A DNA stretch of 64,000 nucleotides from Aminobacter aganoensis (GTDB lineage Bacteria > Pseudomonadota > Alphaproteobacteria > Rhizobiales > Rhizobiaceae): the NCBI RefSeq assembly GCF_014206975.1, contig NZ_JACHOU010000005.1, positions 237,579-301,578 of the forward strand. The letters run 5' to 3'. The translations under genes were made by a program, and so were the position numbers. The notes below the pieces were generated by a model. The model was not told where the DNA came from. It did no database searches and worked only from the letters and a program-made list of their open reading frames with translations. Positions 50,532 through 58,771 of the stretch are shown one piece after another. The stretch's first letter is position 1. Each line of letters begins with the position of its first letter.

Positions 50532-51569
50532 TCAGCCTTCGGTGGCGGCAGGAGACGCGTCGCCGTCCCTGACCGCAGCGATCACGTCGGCGAGCAGTTG
50601 GTGCAGCTCGTCGCGATAACCGGTGCGCGCCGACGCCTCGCCGTCGTCGGAGGTCATGGCGACGGTCAGCCCGAGCGACGGCGCGATGTAGAGCATCTGG
50701 CCGCCAAACCCCCAGGCATAACGCACGTCCTCGCCGCCGATCCGGCGCAGGAACCAGCTGTAGCCATAGCCGTCGCCGTTGAAGACCGAGGTGGTGCGCG
50801 GCACCCAGGACTCCTCGATCCAGCCGGACGAAACGATCCGCTCGCCTTCCGCCGTCGCGCCGCCATTGCGGTAGAGCTCGCCGAAGACATGCAGAGATCG
50901 TGTGCTCATCGCCATCTGGTTGCCGCCGAGATAGATGCCCTGCGGGTCGCGATCCCAACCGCCGATGCGGAATCCCTTGAGCGGCGCGAGCCATTCGTGG
51001 GTCAGGTCGAGCGTCGAGCGGCCGGTCTTGCGGGTCAGGATGGCCGAGAGCAGGTGCGAGGATCCGGTGGAATAGAGCATGCCGCCGCCGGGATCGTCGA
51101 CGAAGGGCCGGGCCAGCACGAAGCGCACCCAGTTGCCGCTGGCGACCCAGCGGCCATAATTGGGGCCGGAGGTGCGGTCGAGCCCCGCCTGCATCGACAG
51201 AAGGTTGCCGACGGTGATCTGGTCGAGACGCGGGTCACGGTTTTCAGGGAAGTCGCGGCCGAGGATCGGCGCGATCTTCTCGTCGACGCCATCCAGCACC
51301 TTGCGGTCGATGGCGATGCCGACCAGCAGCGAGAGCACCGACTTCGAGGCGGACTTGATGTTGGTGGAGGTATCCGGCGTGCTGCCGCGATAGCCGCGCT
51401 CTGCCAGGACCTTGCCGTCGCGGGCGACGATGACGGCCTTGAGGTTTTCCAGCCGGGCCGCGTCGTCGAGCAGCGCCGGCAGCGGCTTCGGCGCGGCCGC
51501 CTGCTGCGCAAGTGCCGGGGCGGCGAAGGGAGCGAGCCCGGCCAGGGCGAGGAACGCACGACGTTTCAT
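50532..51569 (-). CDS. beta-lactamase-fold serine hydrolase
   Basis: 345 residues. A signal peptide (MKRRAFLALAGLAPFAAPALA) with a twin-Arg-like KRR, then the penicillin-binding-protein/class C beta-lactamase fold: SxxK motif in SASKSVLSLLVG near residue 94, YSTGSSHLL near 165 (Y-x-S/N-like), and a WGFGGQML block near 270 replacing the KTG strand. These enzymes are esterases or D-aminopeptidases; true beta-lactamase activity is not implied. Confidence 0.88.
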   Translation of the reverse strand: MKRRAFLALAGLAPFAAPALAQQAAAPKPLPALLDDAARLENLKAVIVARDGKVLAERGYRGSTPDTSTNIKSASKSVLSLLVGIAIDRKVLDGVDEKIAPILGRDFPENRDPRLDQITVGNLLSMQAGLDRTSGPNYGRWVASGNWVRFVLARPFVDDPGGGMLYSTGSSHLLSAILTRKTGRSTLDLTHEWLAPLKGFRIGGWDRDPQGIYLGGNQMAMSTRSLHVFGELYRNGGATAEGERIVSSGWIEESWVPRTTSVFNGDGYGYSWFLRRIGGEDVRYAWGFGGQMLYIAPSLGLTVAMTSDDGEASARTGYRDELHQLLADVIAAVRDGDASPAATEG

Positions 51570-51678
51570 GACGCCATGACCTATCCCGGCATCGCCGTGA
51601 AGTCATCCGCATCGCGGCTGACTCACGCCGAATTGACCGCCGGCCGCCACGTTGTGGAGGCCGGCGCAAGTCCGGTCT

Positions 51679-52860
51679 TTAGCGCCTGAGCACGGCGCTC
51701 AGCACATCGCGGATGCCGATGGCGCCGACGAAGCGCGACTGGTCGTCGAACAGCGCCACAGGCGACGTCTGCGAGCGGTGCATGGCAAGCATCACCAGCT
51801 TGAGCGAGGTGCCCGGCTTGGCCCAGAAGACGTGCGAGGCCTCGTCGGACGACTTCTCGATCTCGTCGACCGAGATCCAGACAGCCGGCTTGCCGTTGCG
51901 CTCGGCGGCGGCGACGAGACCCTGCGCGTCGATCTTGAAGCGCGTCGTCTTGCGCCGGTCGAGCCAGAGCCAGCCCTCGCCCGCATCTTCGAGATCGCGG
52001 CGGTCGCGCATGACGTTCCAGGCCGTCAGCACCGACAGCGGGTTCACATTGGCGATGAAGTCGCGGACATAGTCGTTGGCGGGCCTGAGCACGATGTCCT
52101 CGGGCGGGCCGGACTGGACGATGCGCCCGCCCTCCATGATGGTGATGGTGTTGCCGATCTTGAGCGCCTCCTCGAGATCGTGGCTAACGAAAATGATGGT
52201 CTTCTTCAGCGTCTTCTGCAGCTGCAGCAGCTCGTCCTGCAGCTTGGTGCGGATCAGCGGGTCGAGCGCCGAGAACGGCTCGTCCATCAACAGGATCGGC
52301 GCCTCGGTGGCGAAGGCACGCGCCAGGCCTACGCGCTGCTGCATGCCGCCCGAAAGCTCGTGAGCGTATTTCTTCGCCCACGGCGTCAGGTTGACGAGGT
52401 CGAGCTGCTTGCCGACGCGCGCCTTGCGCTCGGCTTCCGGCATACCGGCGAGTTCGAGGCCGAGACCGACATTTTCCTCGACCGTGCGCCAGGGCAGCAG
52501 GCCGAACTGCTGAAACACCATGGCGACCTGATGCTGACGCAGCCGCCGCAGCGTGGCTTCGTCGCAGGACACGACGTCGACCATCTTGTCGCCGTCCTTG
52601 ACCATGACCTGGCCGCGCGAGACGAAGTTGAGCCGGTTGACCGCGCGCAGCAGCGTCGACTTGCCCGAGCCGGACAGGCCCATCAGCACCGAGATCTCGC
52701 CCTCGTTGACGGTGAGGTTTGCCCCAGCGCAGCCGAGCACGTTGCCGGTCTTTTCCAGGATCTCCGCGCGGCTGGCGCCGCTGTCGATCAGACTGAGCGA
52801 ACCCTTGGTGTCGTTACCGAAGACGATGTCGACGTTCTTGAAATCGACGGCAATGTTCAT
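51679..52860 (-). CDS. choV: choline/glycine betaine ABC transporter ATPase
   Basis: 393 residues, the ProV/OpuA-type ATPase. Walker A GLSGSGKST near residue 62, signature LSGGMQQRVGLAR near 168, Walker B LLMDEPFSALDP near 190, then a C-terminal regulatory domain with CBS-like features (residues about 290-390). It powers uptake with ChoW and ChoX. It overlaps choW by four bases. ChoXWV is a known rhizobial choline uptake system. Confidence 0.93.
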   Translation of the reverse strand: MNIAVDFKNVDIVFGNDTKGSLSLIDSGASRAEILEKTGNVLGCAGANLTVNEGEISVLMGLSGSGKSTLLRAVNRLNFVSRGQVMVKDGDKMVDVVSCDEATLRRLRQHQVAMVFQQFGLLPWRTVEENVGLGLELAGMPEAERKARVGKQLDLVNLTPWAKKYAHELSGGMQQRVGLARAFATEAPILLMDEPFSALDPLIRTKLQDELLQLQKTLKKTIIFVSHDLEEALKIGNTITIMEGGRIVQSGPPEDIVLRPANDYVRDFIANVNPLSVLTAWNVMRDRRDLEDAGEGWLWLDRRKTTRFKIDAQGLVAAAERNGKPAVWISVDEIEKSSDEASHVFWAKPGTSLKLVMLAMHRSQTSPVALFDDQSRFVGAIGIRDVLSAVLRR

Positions 52861-53711
52861 TTCTTGCCTCCCACGCCGATACGGGTCATGCGGTCGAGCA
52901 CGATTGCCAGCACCACGATGGCAAGCCCCGCTTCAAGGCCGAGGTCGATCTTGCGCGAACCGAGCGCCCGGTTGATCTCGGTGCCGAGGCCGCCGGCGCC
53001 GATGAGGGCGGCGAACACCACCATCGACAGCGACAGCATGATGCACTGCGTCAGCCCCGCCATGATGGTCGGCAGCGCCGCCGGCAACTCGACTTTCCAC
53101 AACAGCTGCCGCTTGGTGGCGCCGAACGCCTCGCCGGCCTCGATGATGGCCTTCGGCACCGAGACGACGCCGAGATGGGTGAGACGCACCGCCGTCGGGA
53201 TGACGAAGATGATGGTGACGATCAGGCCAGGCGCGTTGCCGAGGCCGAACAGGGTCAGCACCGGGATCAGATAGACGAAGGTCGGCAGCGTCTGCATCAG
53301 GTCGAGCACCGGCAGCATGACGCGGTAGACCTTGGGCTTGTGTGCGGCCCAGATGCCGAGCGGCACGCCGATCAGCATTGAGGCGGCGGCAGCGGCGACG
53401 ACCAGCACCAGCGTCTCGACCGTCTGCTTCCACAGGCCCTGGTTGATGATGAACAGCAGCCCGAGTGCGACACCGATCGCCAGGGCCCGCGAGCGCTGGA
53501 GATACCAGGCAAGCAGCGCGATGAGCGCCACCACCGCAACCGGCGGCAACAGCAGCAGCGCATCGACCAGCCCGTCGAGCAAAAGGTTGAGGCCGTTGGA
53601 AAAGCCGCGGAAGATGGCGTTGAAGTTGTCGGTCAGGAAAGTGAAGAATGCCTTGCCCCAAAGGCCGATCGGAATCTTGTAGGCGGCCAGCAAGCTCGAT
53701 ACCGGATCCAT
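52857..53711 (-). CDS. choW: choline ABC transporter permease
   Basis: 284 residues, about six hydrophobic helices and the EAA loop EAFGATKRQLLWKVELP with the permease signature ahead of ALPTIMAGLTQCIMLSLSM. It forms the channel of the ChoXWV transporter. The gene begins 126 bases after choX, beyond a terminator. Confidence 0.93.
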   Translation of the reverse strand: MDPVSSLLAAYKIPIGLWGKAFFTFLTDNFNAIFRGFSNGLNLLLDGLVDALLLLPPVAVVALIALLAWYLQRSRALAIGVALGLLFIINQGLWKQTVETLVLVVAAAAASMLIGVPLGIWAAHKPKVYRVMLPVLDLMQTLPTFVYLIPVLTLFGLGNAPGLIVTIIFVIPTAVRLTHLGVVSVPKAIIEAGEAFGATKRQLLWKVELPAALPTIMAGLTQCIMLSLSMVVFAALIGAGGLGTEINRALGSRKIDLGLEAGLAIVVLAIVLDRMTRIGVGGKK

Positions 53712-53774
53712 CTGTCCCCTCTCTTTTTGCTTTGGGCACCGGTCGGGCCGATGCTTCTCCCCTAAGGTGATACG

Positions 53775-53806
53775 AAAAAGGGCAGCTGTCTCGCTTGGCT
53801 GCCCTT
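53775..53806 (-). terminator. terminator between choX and choW
   Basis: On the minus strand AAGGGCAGC, an eleven-base loop, GCTGCCCTTTTT. Stem is 53778-53786 with 53798-53806; T run on the minus strand at 53775-53779. It follows choX and precedes choWV, so it probably sets excess of the binding protein mRNA over the membrane subunits. Confidence 0.85.
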
Positions 53807-53837
53807 CATCATGTCATTTTGTCGGCGAGGACGCGGC

Positions 53838-54773
53838 TTAGCTGGCCAGCGCCGCCTTCACCGCAGCCGAAGCATCGCCGCCGTCGAAGGTGGTGACGCC
53901 GTCGAGCCAGGGCGTTGCCGCATCCGGGTTGGCCTTGAGCCAGTCCTTGGCAACGTCATTGGCGTTGCCGCCCTTGAGGATGGCATCCATCATGGTGCCT
54001 TCCATCTCCAGGTTGAACTTCAGGTTGCCGAGGAACTTGCCGACATTCGGGCACTCGGCGACGTAGCCCTTGCGCACATTGGTGCTGACGGTGGCAGCGC
54101 CGAAGCCCGAATCGCCCATGCCGTCGAGATAGGCGATCTTCATCGCGCCCATGACAGGATGCGGCGTCCAGCCGAGGAAGGCGATCCATTCATTGGACTT
54201 CATCGACTGCTCTGCCTGGGTCAGCATGCCAGCCTCGGACGATTCGACCAGCTCGAAGCCGGCGAGATTGTTCTCGGGCTTTGAGATCATGTCGAGGATG
54301 ATGCGGTTGCCGTCATTGCCGGCTTCGATGCCGTAGATCTTGCCGCCGAACTTGTCCTTGAACTTGCCAAGGTCGGTCAGCGTCTTGACGCCGCCCTCAG
54401 CGACATAGCTCGGCACGACGATGCCGTAGCCGGCGCCGGACAGGTTTTCGCCAATGGTCTCGACCGAGCCCTCGGCGGCGTAATCCTTGATGTCGGCGGT
54501 CATCGACGGCATCCAGTTGCCAAGGAAGACGTCGAGGTCGTTGTTCTTGAGCGAGGCGTAGGTGACCGGCACCGAGAGCTGGATGACTTCCGGTTCATAG
54601 CCCATGGCGGTCAGCAGCACCGAAGCAACGCCCGTGGTGGCCTGGATGTCGGTCCAGCCGACATCGGACAGGCGCACTTTCTTGCAGCTTTCAGCGTCCC
54701 CCGCATAAGCGGCACCGGCAGTCATGACCGCCGACACGCCGATGGCGGCGGCGAGTGTTATCATGCGCGACAT
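53838..54773 (-). CDS. choX: choline-binding periplasmic protein
   Basis: 311 residues with a signal peptide (MSRMITLAAAIGVSAVMTAGAAYA). Type II binding protein of the ProX/ChoX family: the VRLSDVGWTDIQATTGVAS start and the aromatic residues (Trp in VGWTD, NWMPS, EWIAFLGWTPHP) form the cation-pi box for the trimethylammonium group. Likely high-affinity choline binding. It is the first gene of choXWV. Confidence 0.93.
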   Translation of the reverse strand: MSRMITLAAAIGVSAVMTAGAAYAGDAESCKKVRLSDVGWTDIQATTGVASVLLTAMGYEPEVIQLSVPVTYASLKNNDLDVFLGNWMPSMTADIKDYAAEGSVETIGENLSGAGYGIVVPSYVAEGGVKTLTDLGKFKDKFGGKIYGIEAGNDGNRIILDMISKPENNLAGFELVESSEAGMLTQAEQSMKSNEWIAFLGWTPHPVMGAMKIAYLDGMGDSGFGAATVSTNVRKGYVAECPNVGKFLGNLKFNLEMEGTMMDAILKGGNANDVAKDWLKANPDAATPWLDGVTTFDGGDASAAVKAALAS

Positions 54774-54988
54774 ATGTAGATTCTCCCATTCGTATTTTTA
54801 AAGGCAACGCGATAGTGTTGTTGTTCGTCTTTGTCGCGAGCCAAACACCATTTTCCTTTGGATTCAAGTGACATGACGCAGCGACAGACGCCGCCGGCTG
54901 ATCCATCAGCGACATCGCGAAGGTTTTTTGCGGTGGATGGCGAAGCTGCCCTCTCCCCGCGCCCGCCGGCTTGGGCTTAAGGAAGCAC

Positions 54989-55603
54989 ATGGCCAAGCTC
55001 TACTTCCACTATGCCACTATGAACGCCGGCAAGACGACCATGCTGCTGCAGGCGTCCTACAACTACCGCGAGCGCGGCATGACGACGATGCTGTTCGTCG
55101 CCGGGCATTACAGCAAGGGCGACACCGGCTACATCTCGTCGCGCATCGGCCTCGAAGCCGGCGCCGAAATGTTCCGCAATGGCGACGACCTGTTCGCCCG
55201 CATCGCCGAGCACCACGATCATACGACCGTGCACTGCATCTTCGTCGACGAGGCGCAGTTCCTCGAAGACGAGCAGGTCTGGCAGCTGGCGCGGGTGGCC
55301 GACCGGCTGAACATCCCCGTCATGTGCTATGGTCTGCGCACCGATTTCCAGGGCAATTTGTTCAGCGGCTCGCGCACCCTGCTCGCCATCGCCGACGATC
55401 TGCGCGAGGTGCGCACCATCTGTCGCTGCGGCCGCAAGGCGACGATGGTGGTGCGCCTCGGCCCCGACGGCAAGGTGGCGCGCCAGGGCGAACAGGTGGC
55501 GATCGGCAAGGATGTCTATGTTTCCCTGTGCCGGCGCCACTGGGAGGAAGAGATGGGCCGCGCCCAGCCAGATGATTTCATCGGTTTTGCATCGCGCGGC
55601 TAA
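54989..55603 (+). CDS. tdk: thymidine kinase
   Basis: 204 residues, a type II TdK. P-loop ATMNAGKT at residues 9-16, Walker B-like FVDEAQFLE near 90, and zinc cysteines CRCG near 145 with CRRH near 182. It phosphorylates thymidine for dTMP salvage. The ATG at 54989 follows AAGGAAGC; a TTG at 54971 is in frame but poorer. Confidence 0.95.
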   Translation: MAKLYFHYATMNAGKTTMLLQASYNYRERGMTTMLFVAGHYSKGDTGYISSRIGLEAGAEMFRNGDDLFARIAEHHDHTTVHCIFVDEAQFLEDEQVWQLARVADRLNIPVMCYGLRTDFQGNLFSGSRTLLAIADDLREVRTICRCGRKATMVVRLGPDGKVARQGEQVAIGKDVYVSLCRRHWEEEMGRAQPDDFIGFASRG

Positions 55604-55708
55604 GTAGCTTCGTCTTAAATGTTTTCGCCGGGCGCTTGCGTCTTTCAATCGCAAGATGCGGCACATATATTCGGCGCCACTGTCCCGCATTCGACACCGG
55701 AGGAACGT

Positions 55709-56797
55709 ATGGCAACGCTGCAGAATTTCGATGCCGAAATCGCCAAGACCAAGCAGGTCGTGGAGGACATGCGGACCAAGATCGAGCAATCGGGCACCGT
55801 GCTCGACACGATCGCCAAGACCGACGAGAAGATCGGCGCCTCCGATTTCGACATCGAGAATGCGCGCATCCAGGACGTGCTCAAGCAGCAGAAGGTGATG
55901 GAAGGCAACATCGCCGACCTGATCATCGGCCTGGAAGACGCCACCAATGTCTTCGGCTCCGAATTCGAAAGCATGAAGAGCTTCACCGGCTGGGAGACGT
56001 TCGTCGGCATCTTCTCCGATTCGAGCAAGCAGCGCATGCGCACCGACCGCGTCCGCAACATGTCGCTGGCCGGCAACCTGCAGGAACTCCTGGTCAAGTC
56101 CGACACCATCGTCGGCATCCTGAAGGCGCAGAAGGACGTGCTCGATGCCCGCTACAAGACCTCGGAGACCAGCCTGTCCCAGGTGATCGAGCGCCGCAAG
56201 TCGACGATGTCGAACCTCGAGGCGATCCAGAAGCGCATCGAGGAGTTGAACCCGCTGCTGCTCGACATCGAAAACAAGATCGCGGCGTCGACCAGCCAGA
56301 AGGAGCGCACCGACCTCGAATCCCAACGCTCCAAGCTGGCCACCGAATACAACGAAAAGCAGGCCAAGGAGCAGGAACTGCTGGCCGAAAGCCAGACGCT
56401 CGAGCGCTACACCTCGATGTTCCAGACCTTCGTCGATTCGCTGAACAACCAGATCGCGGCGCAGAACACGCTGATCAACAAGCTGACCATCGATACCGAG
56501 CAGCGCATCGTGCTCTACAAGGCTCTGGAGGACTCGCTCAAGACTGCGGCCCAGCAGGACGTCGCCCACAAGATCAACACGCTGGGCTCGAAGGTCGACA
56601 ACACCGCCGAGGAAACCATGGCTGGCATCGGTGCCGCGGCCCAGAAGCACATCGGCGACCTGCTCGAAATGCACGAGAAGAACATGGTGGCGACCGCCGA
56701 CATCCAGCGCCGCAAGAAGCTGGCCGACGACGCGTTTGCCCGCCGCTTCGACGAGGTGCTGAAGAAGCACAACGCTTCGGACTACGTGCAGTCGTAA
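55709..56797 (+). CDS. coiled-coil protein, first gene of a six-gene operon
   Basis: 362 residues, soluble, mostly helical. Long coiled-coil segments occupy about residues 150-260 (ETSLSQVIERRKSTMSNLEA, then QKRIEELNPLLLDIENKIAA) and 330-355. It has a faint resemblance to TelA/toxic-anion-resistance proteins, but no certain family. GGAGGAACG lies upstream of the ATG. It is followed after 87 bases by a gene of unknown function in the same direction. As the only non-enzymatic long helix protein of the operon it may be a scaffold. Confidence 0.8.
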   Translation: MATLQNFDAEIAKTKQVVEDMRTKIEQSGTVLDTIAKTDEKIGASDFDIENARIQDVLKQQKVMEGNIADLIIGLEDATNVFGSEFESMKSFTGWETFVGIFSDSSKQRMRTDRVRNMSLAGNLQELLVKSDTIVGILKAQKDVLDARYKTSETSLSQVIERRKSTMSNLEAIQKRIEELNPLLLDIENKIAASTSQKERTDLESQRSKLATEYNEKQAKEQELLAESQTLERYTSMFQTFVDSLNNQIAAQNTLINKLTIDTEQRIVLYKALEDSLKTAAQQDVAHKINTLGSKVDNTAEETMAGIGAAAQKHIGDLLEMHEKNMVATADIQRRKKLADDAFARRFDEVLKKHNASDYVQS

Positions 56798-56884
56798 CCT
56801 GGCCAGAATGGACGGTGTTGCGCCCTGCCGCACCCGGCAGGCCAGAGGGGCCAACGTCGAGCGCATGCGTCGGAGACTTCATTC

Positions 56885-58030
56885 ATGACCCCTACCGACG
56901 ACCCGGCGGTCCGCTATTTCGACGCGATCAAGGCGGCGCTGAGCGGCCTTGAGATCTTCATGCGCGACGACCGCTCGCCGCTCTACCGGCACGGCATCGT
57001 GGCGAAGATCGCGGCCGAATACATTTCGCGGCTGGAAAGGTCCTTCGCCTGCTGGCGCAACCGGCTCGGCTTCATGGAGACCTTCAAGATCAGCCGCGCC
57101 GAAAGCGGCTTTCCAGTATACCAGAACGTGCTGGAGCTGGAAAACGACCGCAAGACGGCGGCGCAGCGGCTGGCCAGCATCCCGCCGTCGGGCGAACTGC
57201 GCGAGGAGATGGCCGACTTCATCCTGCGCCACAAGGAATTTCCCGAGGCGCTGCAGCGCTCGATGGCCGAGCGGCTGTATCTCGAAGACGTCAAGGACGG
57301 CGTCACTTTCAGCCCGTTCATCCTGGCGCAGACGGCCAAAGTGTCGGCCAACCCGAAGTCGATGCGGCCCTATTATCTCGTCCATTGGGGCAGCTTCGAC
57401 GGCAGCGCCAACCTGCCGATGATCTACATGGCCACCGTCGAGGATTCGTCGGAGGCGATGATCGAGCAGCTGGTCGACCGCAACGGCAAGCTCAACGAGA
57501 AGATCGACATCCCCCTGCCCGTCGACGGCCTGCTCAATCCCGACCTCGCCCACCGCTTCGACGACTTCACCGAGAAGAACTCGGCCTATTCACTGTCACC
57601 GCTGACCATCGCCACCAATCTCGACAAAGATTTCCCCGACCTGCACCCCAAGCAGCTGCGGCGGCTGGTGCTGGGCCCGTTCTATTCGGCCGGCATCACC
57701 GAGCACAATTCGGCGGTCGCCGAGGTGCTGTCCAAGGTGCGCAAGGCCGAAAATGCCTGGCTGCTGACCTGGACCATCCAGGAGGTCTATTCCAAGGCCG
57801 AGAAGCCGGGACGCAAGGGGCTGTGGTCGAGCGAGCCGGCAAGCGAGGAGTTCTTCATCAACACAGACGATCTCGAAGCCGCGCGCCAGGGCGTATCGAG
57901 CTACGAGAAGCACGCGCTGATCCCGCACGAGGCCTACCAGGCGCTCTATGCCGCCGGCGAAGCCGAGAAGATCTTCGGCGGCTACAAGGTTCATATCCTG
58001 TCGAAGGGACAGGTGATCAGCGATGTTTGA
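56885..58030 (+). CDS. unknown conserved soluble protein
   Basis: 381 residues, no signal peptide and no membrane helix that I can see. Segments such as YEKHALIPHEAYQALYAAGE and SLVHWGSFDGSANLP-like (read YLVHWGSFDGSANLPM) suggest a folded mixed protein. I do not recognise a Pfam family; it may correspond to one of the uncharacterised rhizobial DUFs annotated next to such AAA genes. It overlaps the next gene by eight bases. Confidence 0.8.
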   Translation: MTPTDDPAVRYFDAIKAALSGLEIFMRDDRSPLYRHGIVAKIAAEYISRLERSFACWRNRLGFMETFKISRAESGFPVYQNVLELENDRKTAAQRLASIPPSGELREEMADFILRHKEFPEALQRSMAERLYLEDVKDGVTFSPFILAQTAKVSANPKSMRPYYLVHWGSFDGSANLPMIYMATVEDSSEAMIEQLVDRNGKLNEKIDIPLPVDGLLNPDLAHRFDDFTEKNSAYSLSPLTIATNLDKDFPDLHPKQLRRLVLGPFYSAGITEHNSAVAEVLSKVRKAENAWLLTWTIQEVYSKAEKPGRKGLWSSEPASEEFFINTDDLEAARQGVSSYEKHALIPHEAYQALYAAGEAEKIFGGYKVHILSKGQVISDV

Positions 58031-58769
58031 GGCGTCCGCCTGGAGAGACACGATCTCGCTGTGGTGGGCCAGGCAGGCAGGTAAGAGAAAGATTGCCTGG
58101 AAATGGGCTTCGATCGCCTTTGGCGTACCCACGGCAATCTCGGTTCTCGCAAACTTCAACAGCAAGCTTGATTTCGGCCCGCTTCTCAGCCGCATCGTGC
58201 TGGGTTTCAACACCGTGTCGATGCACGCCTGGGGTGCCGTGGGACAGGTGCTCGGGATCTCGCTGGACAAAATCCACGGCGCCCTGTCGTTTTGCCTGAT
58301 CTGCGCCGGCGCCGCCATCGCGGCCTATTACGGCACCAAGACTGAAAGACGCCTCGCCTTCGACCGCTTCACGATATGCGAACTGGTGTCCCAATCCACG
58401 CTGGTTGCGGTTCTGAACGCGCCAACCAGGGTCTTTGACGCCGTTGCGATCTTTCTCAGCGCACTGCTCGGAACCGGTTATTTCATCTACAGCGACCGGC
58501 TGATCATCTCGGTGAAATTCTATCTGCTGATCCTGGCGGCAACCGCAGCCGGATTGTACGCGTTTTCCTACTCGACCCCGGTGGACGCCACGCAGGTTGC
58601 GATCATCACCTTCATGCTCTTTTCGATACTCACGCTGAAATTCGTGGGCGTCCGCAGATTGGTCTTCACCAGGATCATGGCATTTGTAATCGGCATCTTC
58701 GCGCTGGACCGTTTCGGTACAGTGGTGATGCCCGCAATCAACGATTGGCTCGACCGGATAGGAGCTTGA
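58023..58769 (+). CDS. unknown polytopic membrane protein
   Basis: 248 residues with about six or seven hydrophobic segments (for example LSFCLICAGAAIAAYYG, VFDAVAIFLSALLGTGYFIY, FYLLILAATAAGLYAF, ITFMLFSILTLKFVG). I recognise no family. Base composition is lower in GC than its neighbours: 31 of 60 in 58081-58140. Its start overlaps the previous stop by eight bases and the AAA gene follows two bases after its stop, so it is nevertheless built into the operon. Confidence 0.75.
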   Translation: MFEASAWRDTISLWWARQAGKRKIAWKWASIAFGVPTAISVLANFNSKLDFGPLLSRIVLGFNTVSMHAWGAVGQVLGISLDKIHGALSFCLICAGAAIAAYYGTKTERRLAFDRFTICELVSQSTLVAVLNAPTRVFDAVAIFLSALLGTGYFIYSDRLIISVKFYLLILAATAAGLYAFSYSTPVDATQVAIITFMLFSILTLKFVGVRRLVFTRIMAFVIGIFALDRFGTVVMPAINDWLDRIGA

Positions 58770-58771
58770 AA

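Noticed and set aside
50532..51569. A true class C beta-lactamase
   Set aside because: Only the general serine-hydrolase fold motifs are present; the KTG strand is replaced, so resistance is not supported.
55709..56797. Naming the coiled-coil gene telA (tellurite resistance)
   Set aside because: The similarity is only general helical content; no specific TelA motif is visible.
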